NCBI GenBank assembly: GCA_902773195.1
Contig: CACYDL010000030.1
Coordinates: 1-7,264, forward strand
From: an uncultured Lachnospiraceae bacterium
GTDB lineage: Bacteria > Bacillota_A > Clostridia > Lachnospirales > Lachnospiraceae
Direction: 5' to 3'
Length of the DNA stretch: 7,264 nucleotides
Position numbers and translations under genes: made by a program. Positions within the stretch are counted from its first letter, which is position 1. Every line of letters begins with the position of its first letter. The notes beneath the pieces were generated by a model. That model saw only the letters and a list, made by a program, of their open reading frames with translations. It was not told where the DNA came from and made no database searches. Shown one piece after another: positions 1 to 5,292 of this stretch.

Positions 1-14
1 AACCCATTATCTAC

Positions 15-43
15 AGTATACCAGTAATCCGCCCCTTCAGCAA
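15..43 (-). promoter_or_regulatory. Leftward promoter with extended -10
   Basis: Read on the minus strand there is a -35 TTGCTG (38-43), a 17-bp spacer and a -10 TATACT (15-20) preceded by TGG, an extended -10. It would start transcription close to the left edge and drive a gene outside the window, divergent from the AraC-family regulator at 243. Divergent placement is common for AraC regulators and their targets, so this is a plausible target promoter; that link is inference. Confidence 0.5.
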
Positions 44-68
44 AAAAATTACCGCCGCGGCACGGCGG
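42..68 (-). terminator. Possible leftward terminator
   Basis: On the minus strand a 6-bp stem (CCGCCG/CGGCGG at 52-57 and 63-68, 5-nt loop) is followed by TAA and then seven T (42-48). The three-base gap before the T run weakens it. It would block leftward transcripts coming through the repeat region from reaching the promoter at 15-43, whose -35 overlaps the end of the T run. Confidence 0.35.
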
Positions 69-74
69 AAGCAT

Positions 75-210
75 CTGCAGGCCTCCCGAAGAAGCAGCCC
101 GCAGAATCCCTTGAAGAAGCAGCCTGCAGATACGCGGAGCAGCAGCCGCAGAATCCCCTTGGAGAAGCAGCCTGCAGGTACGCGGAGCAGCAGCCCGCGC
201 CAGCCCCTTG
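75..210. repeat. Three-unit 48-bp tandem repeat
   Basis: CTGCAG occurs at 75, 124 and 172 (spacings 49 and 48 bp). Each copy is followed by a GGAGCAGCAGCC-like core and then by CCCCTTGRAGAAGCAGCC. Units two and three are nearly identical over most of their length; the first is degenerate and the third is cut short near 210. The array fills the space between the leftward promoter and the AraC-family gene. The frame of that gene stays open through it, so a TTG at 111 could in theory add 44 residues, but the low-complexity KQPAGTRSSSPR-type product argues against this. Confidence 0.8.
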
Positions 211-242
211 CGGAGGGCGGCGTTCTGTGGCATGATCGGAGC

Positions 243-1091
243 ATGACGAATATACGCTATGAAAAACATTACGAGGCCCAGGAAGCCCGGGTAAAGGTGG
301 ACTACATCACCGACCACGGGCAGTATCACGCGGCCCACTGGCAGAATGAGCTGGAAATGATCTATCTCCTCAACGGAAGCGCGGAGATCATTCTGGACGG
401 ACGGGCCACCCGCCTTGTCCAGGGGGAATTCATCGTGATCGACTCCAACCGGGTCTTTGAGCTCAGATGTCCCGACACCTTCATGCAGATCAGCGTGCAT
501 GTGGACCGCGAATTCCTTCAGACCAGGGCCGCCCCGCCCCCCGGATACGCGGGCCGGGCCTACCGCTGCAGCCGCGACGAGATGCGGCCGGAGCAGCTGG
601 AGCCCTACCTGAAGATGTGCGACCTCTTCAAAACCCTGGTGCCGCTCTACATCGACGAGCCGGACGGCTACCGGCTGAGAACCGAGTCCATCATTCTCGA
701 GATCCTGTTCTTCCTGGTGCTGTATTTTTCCGTCCCCCTCACGAAGGAAGAGCTCAGCTCCTCCGGCGGTGACAGGGAGAGGCTGCAGGAGATTCTCGGT
801 TATATCGACGCCCACTACAGGGAGCCCCTGACCCTGTCGGACCTGGCCGGCGAGTTCGGACTGAGCCGCGAGTACTTCAGCCGGCTCTTCCACAAAAGCA
901 TCGGCATTCCTCTCACCCAGCACCTTCTCAGGGTGAGAATCTCCCGCTTCTACCTCGATCTCGTCTCGACGGACGCCCCGGTCATGGAGCTGCTGGAGAA
1001 GCACGGGCTGACCAATTACAAGCTGTTCAGCAGAACCTTCCGGGAGATCTACGGCGGCACGCCCCGCGACATCCGCCGGCTGACGGGCTGA
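243..1091 (+). CDS. AraC-family transcriptional regulator
   Basis: This is a 282-residue DNA-binding regulator of the AraC/XylS family. The N-terminal half (about residues 5-120) is a cupin-type sensing domain: a HWQNELEMIYLLNGSAEI stretch near residues 32-49 is followed by DGRATRLVQGEFIVIDSNR, the usual short beta-strand pattern of this domain. The C-terminal 100 residues hold two helix-turn-helix units, LTLSDLAGEFGLSREYFSRL at about 197-216 and the second around LLEKHGLTNYKLFSRTF at 251-267, closing with the family-typical GGTPRDIRR. Length is normal for the family. The ATG at 243 is chosen because the cupin fold begins just after it; the frame stays open upstream through a tandem repeat. 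There is no well-spaced Shine-Dalgarno: GGAG lies 1 nt before the ATG and GGAGGG 25 nt before. Cupin-type members usually answer to sugars or other small ligands, but the ligand cannot be read here. The likely target is the divergent gene left of the window. Confidence 0.9.
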   Translation: MTNIRYEKHYEAQEARVKVDYITDHGQYHAAHWQNELEMIYLLNGSAEIILDGRATRLVQGEFIVIDSNRVFELRCPDTFMQISVHVDREFLQTRAAPPPGYAGRAYRCSRDEMRPEQLEPYLKMCDLFKTLVPLYIDEPDGYRLRTESIILEILFFLVLYFSVPLTKEELSSSGGDRERLQEILGYIDAHYREPLTLSDLAGEFGLSREYFSRLFHKSIGIPLTQHLLRVRISRFYLDLVSTDAPVMELLEKHGLTNYKLFSRTFREIYGGTPRDIRRLTG

Positions 1092-1101
1092 GGCGCGCCG
1101 G

Positions 1102-1233
1102 CGGCACACGCCATACGCCGGCCGCGGTCCGGGACGCGAAGCAGCAGGCGGCATCCGCTGCCTGACGAACCGGAGCGCGCAGAGGGCAGTCGGCATCCGC
1201 CCTCTGACAGGCCGGAGCGCGCCGTCGGCACAC
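1102..1233. repeat. Three-unit ~42-bp degenerate tandem repeat
   Basis: CGGCATCCGC at 1149 and 1191 and CCGGAGCGCGC at 1170 and 1212 define two clear units of exactly 42 bp. A related but more diverged unit starts with CGGCACAC at 1102, and the same CGGCACAC closes the array at 1226. It begins about 10 bp after the stop of the AraC-family gene and runs up to the terminator of the convergent small gene. No reading frame or RNA structure explains it. Confidence 0.7.
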
Positions 1234-1269
1234 AAAAAAAGGGCGTCCCGGATAGGTTCCGGGGCGCCC
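1234..1269 (-). terminator. Rho-independent terminator of the 71-residue gene
   Basis: On the minus strand an 11-bp stem (1259-1269 with 1241-1251, one G-U pair, 7-nt loop) is followed directly by seven T (1234-1240). It lies 28 bp after the stop codon of the small minus-strand gene. The plus side has no T run, so it is not a good terminator for the AraC-family gene. Confidence 0.85.
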
Positions 1270-1296
1270 CTGCGTCCTGCTCTTTCTGAATTTCCA

Positions 1297-1512
1297 TTAA
1301 AGGGAATACCGTCTGTACAGGTCTGACATCGCGTGTGAGTCTGCGCTTCTTTCCGCCTCATAAAGATCCCAGAAAAACGGATCTGCGAACCAGTCCCTGA
1401 CAGAGCAGACAGCGTTTCTGAGAATCTCAGTCAACCCGGCCTTGTCCGCTTTTCCCGTCCGATGAATGTTTGTCACCTGCCTGTATCCGCTTACTGCCTG
1501 TGCTGCTGCCAT
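1297..1512 (-). CDS. 71-residue orphan protein, function unknown
   Basis: I do not recognise this protein. The start is set by AAAGGAGG at 1521-1528, 8 nt before the ATG at 1512; an in-frame ATG seven codons upstream lies before this site and is not used. The product is soluble-looking, without a signal peptide or membrane segment. A polar N-terminal half (MAAAQAVSGYRQVTNIHRTG) is followed by a helical stretch LTEILRNAVCSVRDWF. The C-terminal part is rich in aromatics and charges (DPFFWDLYEAERSADSH, ending LYRRYSL). There is one cysteine, so it is not a metal-binding knuckle. A strong ribosome binding site on one side and a clear terminator 28 bp after the stop on the other argue that it is a real single-gene unit. 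It converges on the AraC-family gene and diverges from the DUF4097 lipoprotein, with which it shares a control region. A role in regulation or signalling is possible but nothing shows it. Confidence 0.7.
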   Translation of the reverse strand: MAAAQAVSGYRQVTNIHRTGKADKAGLTEILRNAVCSVRDWFADPFFWDLYEAERSADSHAMSDLYRRYSL

Positions 1513-1637
1513 ATCAAGTACCTCCTTTACCATTATTTTTTATGACCAGCAGGGAGCGGTCCGGAAAATCCTGTTTCACGCGGAAGGCGCCGTCTCCGGC
1601 GGCCCTCCTGCCGTCCTTCCCGCTCTCAACGATGCCC

Positions 1638-1646
1638 AGTATAACA
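1638..1646 (-). promoter_or_regulatory. Possible extended -10 for the 71-residue gene
   Basis: Minus-strand TGTTATACT is an extended -10 motif (TG, one base, TATACT). The matching -35 position is A-rich and not TTGACA-like, so it would rely on the extended -10 or on an activator. It would give a leader of about 120 nt before the ATG at 1512. Confidence 0.35.
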
Positions 1647-1675
1647 GCCTCAGGAGCGGTTTTTTAGGGGTCCGG

Positions 1676-1717
1676 TTGACATCTTTTAGGTCAATATTGA
1701 CATTTTTGGGGAGTTTT
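1676..1717. promoter_or_regulatory. 21-bp TTGACAT repeat with palindrome
   Basis: TTGACAT occurs at 1676-1682 and 1697-1703, exactly 21 bp apart (two helical turns), each followed by a T-run and a G-rich end (TTTTAGG, TTTTTGGGG). A perfect 12-bp palindrome, GTCAATATTGAC, lies at 1690-1701 and shares its right half with the second copy. So there are three TTGAC half-sites, two direct and one inverted. This looks like a transcription factor site upstream of both divergent promoters. The first TTGACA could also act as a -35, but I see no -10 at the right distance. Confidence 0.5.
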
Positions 1718-1763
1718 ACGGCTCGGAAAGCCCGGTTTTCCACATTTCAGCCGGGCGGAAAGA

Positions 1764-1791
1764 TTTAATCCGTTTTTAATCTGCTTTATAT
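1764..1791 (+). promoter_or_regulatory. OmpR-type direct-repeat activator site
   Basis: TTTAATC stands at 1764-1770 and again at 1775-1781, with a weaker TTTATAT at 1785-1791. The spacings are 11 and 10 bp, one helical turn. The last copy overlaps the -35 position of the -10 at 1813. AT-rich direct repeats with one-turn phase beside a promoter lacking a good -35 are typical of OmpR/PhoB-family response regulators. The regulator is not in the window. Confidence 0.5.
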
Positions 1792-1812
1792 GGCATTTTC
1801 ATCCGGAGCGCC

Positions 1813-1818
1813 TACAAT
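1813..1818 (+). promoter_or_regulatory. -10 of the lipoprotein gene
   Basis: TACAAT (5 of 6 to consensus) lies about 44 bp before the start codon. No TTGACA-like -35 is found 16-18 bp upstream; the direct repeats end there instead, which suggests an activator-dependent promoter. Confidence 0.5.
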
Positions 1819-1861
1819 GGGGGACATCAAAAACACGATCCCGAGATGAGGAGGAAAGAAA

Positions 1862-2656
1862 ATGTATCCGACAGTCCATGAGAATACGTCCCCGGCCGTC
1901 TGCAGAAAAAAGAACAGTCTGCTGCACTCGGTGCTGATCATCGCAGGTCTTCTGCTCGCCGCCCTGCTCCTCGGCGGCTGCAAAGTCGGCAGCCTCGTCC
2001 GCTACAGGAACGCGGACAAATATGAGACAGGAAACTTCAAATACAAGGCCTCGGACGTCTCGAAGGTGGAAATCAACTGGATCAGCGGCGATATCGAGGT
2101 CAGGCAGGGCCGCGGCTCCACTCTGTCCGCGGAGGAAAGCGGAGGATCTCTGAAGGAAAGCCAGAAGCTGCGTTGGCGTCTGGACGGAGACAGGCTCGTC
2201 CTGCAGTACTGCAAGAGCGGTTACAGGGGCCGCATTCCCTCGAAGGCAAAGCGCCTGACCATCGAGGTGCCGGAGGGAGCCGATCTTCTCATCAACAGCG
2301 TGAGCGGCGACATCGAGGCGGACGACGGCAAGGAGCTCGGAAAGCTGGATATCAAGACGGTTTCCGGCGACGCGCGTCTTCGGATCGACCGCTGCGGCCG
2401 GACGGAGATCAATACGGTTTCCGGTGATTTCGATCTCGCGTTCGAAGAAACCGACGGCGTCAGCATCAATTCGGTGAGCGGAGATGTGAGCCTTTCTTCC
2501 CTCCCGAAGGACGGCGCGGAGATCACCTTCAAAAAAGTCAGCGGCGATCTCCTGACACAGAAGGCCTTTGAAAAAGACGGCAGCACTTATGTGTTCGGCG
2601 GCGGCGGAACCCGGATCGACGTCAAAACCGTCAGCGGCGATCTCCGTGTCGGGTGA
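1862..2656 (+). CDS. DUF4097-type lipoprotein with seven SGD repeats
   Basis: A 264-residue predicted lipoprotein. Residues 15-40 form a signal peptide: RKK at 15-17, a hydrophobic core, then a lipobox LLGGC with the lipidated cysteine at 40. The rest would sit on the outer face of the membrane. From residue 74 on, an [IV]SGD motif occurs seven times (SGD at 75, 148, 168, 187, 206, 227, 258), with spacings of about 19-21 in the core. Each is followed by alternating hydrophobic residues. This is the beta-solenoid-like repeat of the DUF4097 family, which includes LiaG and YvlB of Bacillus, proteins tied to cell-envelope stress. AGGAGG at 1849-1854, 7 nt before the ATG, fixes the start. It is a single-gene unit with its own promoter and a terminator near 2801-2855. 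The upstream OmpR-type repeats suggest control by a two-component system. No catalytic residues are seen; a role in envelope stress or adhesion is inference. Two cysteines remain after processing besides C40 (117 and 178). Confidence 0.85.
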   Translation: MYPTVHENTSPAVCRKKNSLLHSVLIIAGLLLAALLLGGCKVGSLVRYRNADKYETGNFKYKASDVSKVEINWISGDIEVRQGRGSTLSAEESGGSLKESQKLRWRLDGDRLVLQYCKSGYRGRIPSKAKRLTIEVPEGADLLINSVSGDIEADDGKELGKLDIKTVSGDARLRIDRCGRTEINTVSGDFDLAFEETDGVSINSVSGDVSLSSLPKDGAEITFKKVSGDLLTQKAFEKDGSTYVFGGGGTRIDVKTVSGDLRVG

Positions 2657-2770
2657 GCGGCAGAAAAACTGCGGCGGAGAACCCGCGCCGGTGAGCGGCA
2701 GCCAACCCGTCGAGGAGAAGCTGTGCCTGGTGAGCGGCAGCCAAACGGTGGCAGAAAAACCGCGCCAACT
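2652..2770. repeat. Three-unit 38/39-bp tandem repeat over a stop codon
   Basis: GGTGAGCGGCAG occurs at 2652, 2690 and 2729 (spacings 38 and 39 bp). Each is followed by a more variable part that tends to end in CGCGCC or TGCCT. The TGA inside the first copy is the stop codon of the lipoprotein gene. In another frame GTGAGCGGC reads Val-Ser-Gly, the motif that repeats inside that protein. Confidence 0.75.
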
Positions 2771-2800
2771 GAACCCGCGGCAGATCGAAGGACAGGCAGA

Positions 2801-2855
2801 CGGCAGGCGTCCGGACGTGAATTTTTCCTCACGTTCCGGTTGCCTGCCGCTTTTT
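2801..2855 (+). terminator. Terminator of the lipoprotein gene
   Basis: CGGCAGGC (2801-2808) pairs with GCCTGCCG (2842-2849). Inside it CCGG and ACGTGA pair with TCACGT and CCGG, with small internal loops around an 8-nt T-rich loop. TTTTT follows at 2851-2855. The interruptions make it less regular than the other terminators here. Confidence 0.65.
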
Positions 2856-2869
2856 GGCGGATTATAGTA
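2840..2869 (+). promoter_or_regulatory. Promoter of the MATE gene
   Basis: TTGCCT (2840-2845), an 18-bp spacer and TATAGT (2864-2869) make a good promoter with a start about 56 bp before the MATE start codon. The -35 lies in the descending arm of the preceding terminator, so the two signals share bases. Confidence 0.55.
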
Positions 2870-2931
2870 TTTACGGAAGAGCCGCCTGCCCTCTTTCAGG
2901 GAACAGCGGCCTGCACCAAAGGAGCAGGACC

Positions 2932-4302
2932 ATGACCGTTTTTGAAAACAACCATCCGGAGGACCGCTTCACCCGCATGACCCGCACCCCCGTCCCGCGG
3001 CTGATTCTGGAGCTCTCCGTCCCGACGATTCTCAGCATGCTCGTGACCGGGATCTACAACACCGCGGACACGTTCTTTGTGGGAAAGATCTCCACCCAGT
3101 CCACCGCCGCCGTGGGGCTGGTCTTCTCCGTCATGGCCATCATACAGGCCTTCGGCTTTCTCTGCGGCCACGGATCCGGCAATTATCTCGCCAGGATGCT
3201 GGGCGCGGGCGAACAGAAAGAAGCCGACGAGATGGCCTCCACCGGCTTTGCCTTCGCCATCATCATCGGCTGTCTCCTCACCCTCGCGGGCTATGCGTTC
3301 ATCGGTCCGATCTCCCGCTTTCTCGGGCGGGGCGCCACCGAGGAGACGCTCGTCCTGACCAGGCGCTACATGCGCATCATCCTGATCGGCGCCCCCTTCA
3401 TGACCGGACAGTTTGTCATCAACAACCAGCTCCGCTTCCAGGGAAGCGCCGTCTACGCGATGGCGGGCGTCCTGACCGGCGCGGTGCTCAACATATTCCT
3501 CGATCCCCTCTTCATCTTCGTCTTCCGCATGGACGTGGCGGGGGCCGCCACCGCCACCGTGTGCGGGCAGGTCGTCAGCTTCATCGTGCTGCTTCTGGGC
3601 AGCCGGAGGGGCGAAAACATCCGGCTCGCCCTCCGCAACGTGCGCCTGAGCCGCCATTACTTTTTCGAGATGCTGAACGGAGGCATGCCCTCCCTCTTCC
3701 GGCAGGGGCTGGCCTCCGTCTCCACGATTCTGCTCAACACCGCCGCCGGCGGCTGGGGCGGCGACGCGGCGATCGCGGGCATGTCGGTCGTCTCCCGGGT
3801 CCTGATGCTGATGTCGAGCACCGTCATCGGCTTCGGGCAGGGCTATCAGCCCGTCTGCTCCTTCAACTACGGCGCCGGCTTCCGGCGGAGGGTCCGGGAG
3901 GGCTTCTTCTTCTGCGTGAAATGCGCGACCGTCTTCCTCACCGCCTGCGGCGCCCTGTGCCTTCTCTTCGCCCCGCAGATCATCGGCTGGTTCCGGCGGG
4001 ATCCGCAGGTCATCGCCATCGGAAGCCGCGCCCTGCGCTTCCAGGCCCTCGCGATGCCCTTCATGGGCACGATCTTCATCTCCAATATGATGCTCCAGTC
4101 CTGCGGGAAGGGGCTCAAGGCGTCCTTCGCCTCGTCGGCGCGGAACGGCATCTTCTTCATTCCCCTGATTCTCCTGCTGCCGAGGCTGCTGGGCCTCACG
4201 GGCGTGGAGATCACCCAGCCCATTGCCGACGTCCTCACCTTCGCCGTCACGGTCCCGATGGCCTGGTCGGAGCTCCGGCTCATGAGGACGGACACGGCGT
4301 AA
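2932..4302 (+). CDS. MATE-family multidrug/cation antiporter
   Basis: A 456-residue integral membrane protein of the MATE family, which expels drugs or metabolites in exchange for sodium ions or protons. The family's two-bundle layout is visible. The first bundle opens with ELSVPTILSMLVTGIYNTAD near residues 27-46, followed by FFVGKI and AAVGL, then GSGNYLARMLGAGEQKEAD at 81-99. The second repeats this pattern from about residue 250: GGMPSLFRQGLASVSTILLN, later IGFGQGYQPVCSFNYGAG. Length is normal (about 450). The start is set by AAAGGAG at 2918-2924, 7 nt before the ATG; the frame runs 26 codons further upstream, but that part overlaps the promoter and is rejected. It is a single-gene unit with its own promoter. 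The substrate cannot be told. Members of this Clostridia branch are commonly annotated as MATE efflux transporters without a proven substrate. Confidence 0.93.
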   Translation: MTVFENNHPEDRFTRMTRTPVPRLILELSVPTILSMLVTGIYNTADTFFVGKISTQSTAAVGLVFSVMAIIQAFGFLCGHGSGNYLARMLGAGEQKEADEMASTGFAFAIIIGCLLTLAGYAFIGPISRFLGRGATEETLVLTRRYMRIILIGAPFMTGQFVINNQLRFQGSAVYAMAGVLTGAVLNIFLDPLFIFVFRMDVAGAATATVCGQVVSFIVLLLGSRRGENIRLALRNVRLSRHYFFEMLNGGMPSLFRQGLASVSTILLNTAAGGWGGDAAIAGMSVVSRVLMLMSSTVIGFGQGYQPVCSFNYGAGFRRRVREGFFFCVKCATVFLTACGALCLLFAPQIIGWFRRDPQVIAIGSRALRFQALAMPFMGTIFISNMMLQSCGKGLKASFASSARNGIFFIPLILLLPRLLGLTGVEITQPIADVLTFAVTVPMAWSELRLMRTDTA

Positions 4303-4322
4303 GAGACGGCCGTCTGCGCCGG

Positions 4323-4415
4323 TAAACCCGCCTTATTCCCCGGCCTCCGCCGTCCCTGATAAGCCCGCCCTGTTCCCCGGCCTCCGCCGGTCATGACAAT
4401 CCGTCCCGTTCCCCG
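4323..4415. repeat. Three-unit 37-bp tandem repeat
   Basis: TAARCCCGCCYTRTTCCCC followed by GGCCTCCGCCG occurs at 4323-4352 and 4360-4389 with only three differences over 30 bp. A degenerate third copy keeps CCGTCCCGTTCCCC up to 4414. The shared TTCCCC lies at 4336, 4373 and 4409 (37 and 36 bp apart). It begins 20 bp after the MATE stop codon and ends before the next promoter. Confidence 0.8.
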
Positions 4416-4425
4416 TGAGAACCCG

Positions 4426-4455
4426 TCGCAAAGCGTCCCGCTCCTGTGTTATAAT
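4426..4455 (+). promoter_or_regulatory. Extended -10 promoter of the PyrE-like gene
   Basis: TGTTATAAT (4447-4455) is a perfect extended -10. The -35 is weak (TCGCAA at 4426-4431, 18-bp spacer). The start would be near 4462, giving a leader of about 60 nt without an evident PyrR-type or riboswitch structure. Confidence 0.7.
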
Positions 4456-4524
4456 GAGACCATAAGACCACGGTCCGCGGGGCGCTTCGGATCAGCTGCC
4501 TCGTCACACAAAGGAGGGACGTCT

Positions 4525-5163
4525 ATGGAACCTTACAGAAAAATAGCTTCCAAGGTCGACTCAAATGTCATTCTCCGGGTCGTTCCCGGACACTTCGCCA
4601 CCCCGAACTCCCACATCAATTACTACATGGACATGACCGCGATCCGTTCCCGCACCAATGAGGCCCGGGCCGCCGCGCGGCTTCTGAGCTCCGTCCACTA
4701 CTACACGACCGTGGTCGACACCATCGTCTGCCTGGACGGGACGGAGGTCATCGGCGCCTATCTGGCGGAGGAACTCACCCGGGCGGGCGTCATCTCCAAG
4801 AACGCCCACAAATCCATCTATGTCCTGACCCCCGAATTCGGCACCTCCGGCCAGATGCTCTTCCGCGGCGAGCTCCAGCAGTGGATCAGGGGCAAAAACG
4901 TCCTGCTTCTCCTTGCCTCCGCCACCACGGGAACCACCGTGACCCGCGCCATCGAATCGCTGAAGTATTACGGCGGAACCATCAGCGGAATCTCCGCGAT
5001 CTTCTCCATCGCGACCAAGATCGGAGGCCTGCCGGTCTACTCGATCTTTACGCAGTCCGACCTGCCGGATTACGTCTCGATGCCCCACGACGACTGCCCG
5101 CTCTGCAAAAAAGGCGTCAGGATCGACGGCATCTGCAGCGGGCTCGGCATGAGCGAGCTCTGA
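4525..5163 (+). CDS. PyrE-like phosphoribosyltransferase, divergent
   Basis: A 212-residue cytosolic protein with the type I phosphoribosyltransferase fold, closest in layout to the Thermus-type orotate phosphoribosyltransferase (PyrE, UMP biosynthesis). The N-terminal PGHFATPNSHINYYMDMT (21-38) matches the GHF..SG.HS..Y motif of that branch. The central strand VDTIVCLDGTEVIGAYLAEE (64-83) matches the part before the flexible loop. The C-terminal CPLCKKGVRID (191-201) matches the family's CPLC..G tail. The PRPP loop is NVLLLLASATTGTTV (125-139): the TTG-T turn is kept, but the two acidic residues that normally precede it are Ala131 and Ser132. Those acids contact the ribose of PRPP in the family, so activity is doubtful or altered. 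I recall similar proteins called orotate phosphoribosyltransferase in Lachnospiraceae; this was not checked. AGGAGG at 4512-4517, 7 nt before the ATG, fixes the start. It has its own promoter, and no other pyrimidine gene is near. Confidence 0.8.
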   Translation: MEPYRKIASKVDSNVILRVVPGHFATPNSHINYYMDMTAIRSRTNEARAAARLLSSVHYYTTVVDTIVCLDGTEVIGAYLAEELTRAGVISKNAHKSIYVLTPEFGTSGQMLFRGELQQWIRGKNVLLLLASATTGTTVTRAIESLKYYGGTISGISAIFSIATKIGGLPVYSIFTQSDLPDYVSMPHDDCPLCKKGVRIDGICSGLGMSEL

Positions 5164-5180
5164 GCGCGGGCGTAAGGACG

Positions 5181-5255
5181 GTCTTCAGGACAAAGTGAGA
5201 GGCCCGTTTTCCGGATAAAAAAGAACGCCTGTCTTTCAGGACAAAAATGAGGTGC
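5181..5255. repeat. Three exact-length 25-bp tandem units
   Basis: Three consecutive 25-bp units start at 5181, 5206 and 5231, each beginning GTYTTC or GTTTTC, then RGGAYAAA and a purine-rich stretch. Units one and three are closest; unit two has diverged. The end of the third unit is the left arm of the terminator at 5243-5276. It starts 17 bp after the PyrE-like stop codon. Confidence 0.65.
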
Positions 5256-5276
5256 GCTGCAGCACCTCATTTTTTT
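5243..5276. terminator. Two-way terminator between convergent genes
   Basis: AAAAATGAGGTGC (5243-5255) and GCACCTCATTTTT (5262-5274) form a perfect 13-bp stem around a 6-nt loop. There are seven T on the plus side (5270-5276) and five on the minus side. It serves both the PyrE-like gene (80 bp upstream) and the ABC operon, whose last stop codon is 17 bp away. Confidence 0.93.
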
Positions 5277-5292
5277 GTCCGCCATGGCGGCC

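Larger units (their letters stand above)
1513..1861. other. 349-bp divergent control region
   Basis: This non-coding stretch separates the 71-residue gene (minus) from the lipoprotein gene (plus). From left to right it holds the small gene's ribosome binding site, about 110 bp of GC-rich leader with no convincing structure, a possible leftward -10, a 21-bp repeat with an embedded palindrome, an AT-rich segment with TTTAATC direct repeats, and the rightward -10 with the lipoprotein ribosome binding site. The segment from about 1655 to 1800 is clearly more AT-rich than the rest of the window. Confidence 0.7.

Noticed and set aside
75..210. CRISPR array
   Set aside because: The units are adjoining and similar along most of their length, without unique spacers, and no cas gene is near.
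11..244. 77-codon minus-strand frame with LLLRVSAGCF-like repeats
   Set aside because: It is only the translation of the 48-bp DNA repeat, and its end overlaps the leftward promoter.
1513..1533. Upstream ATG giving a 78-residue form of the small protein
   Set aside because: That ATG lies before the strong AAAGGAGG, which is perfectly placed for the ATG at 1512.
2896..3657. 253-codon open frame on the minus strand
   Set aside because: It is antisense to the MATE gene, with the same biased composition and no ribosome binding site or family motif.
4304..4315. Perfect palindrome AGACGGCCGTCT after the MATE stop codon
   Set aside because: It has no loop and no T run, so it is not a terminator, and short palindromes of this kind are expected in GC-rich DNA.
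4393..4524. 44-codon N-terminal extension of the PyrE-like protein
   Set aside because: It spans the 37-bp repeat, the promoter and the ribosome binding site; the family's N-terminus begins just after 4525.
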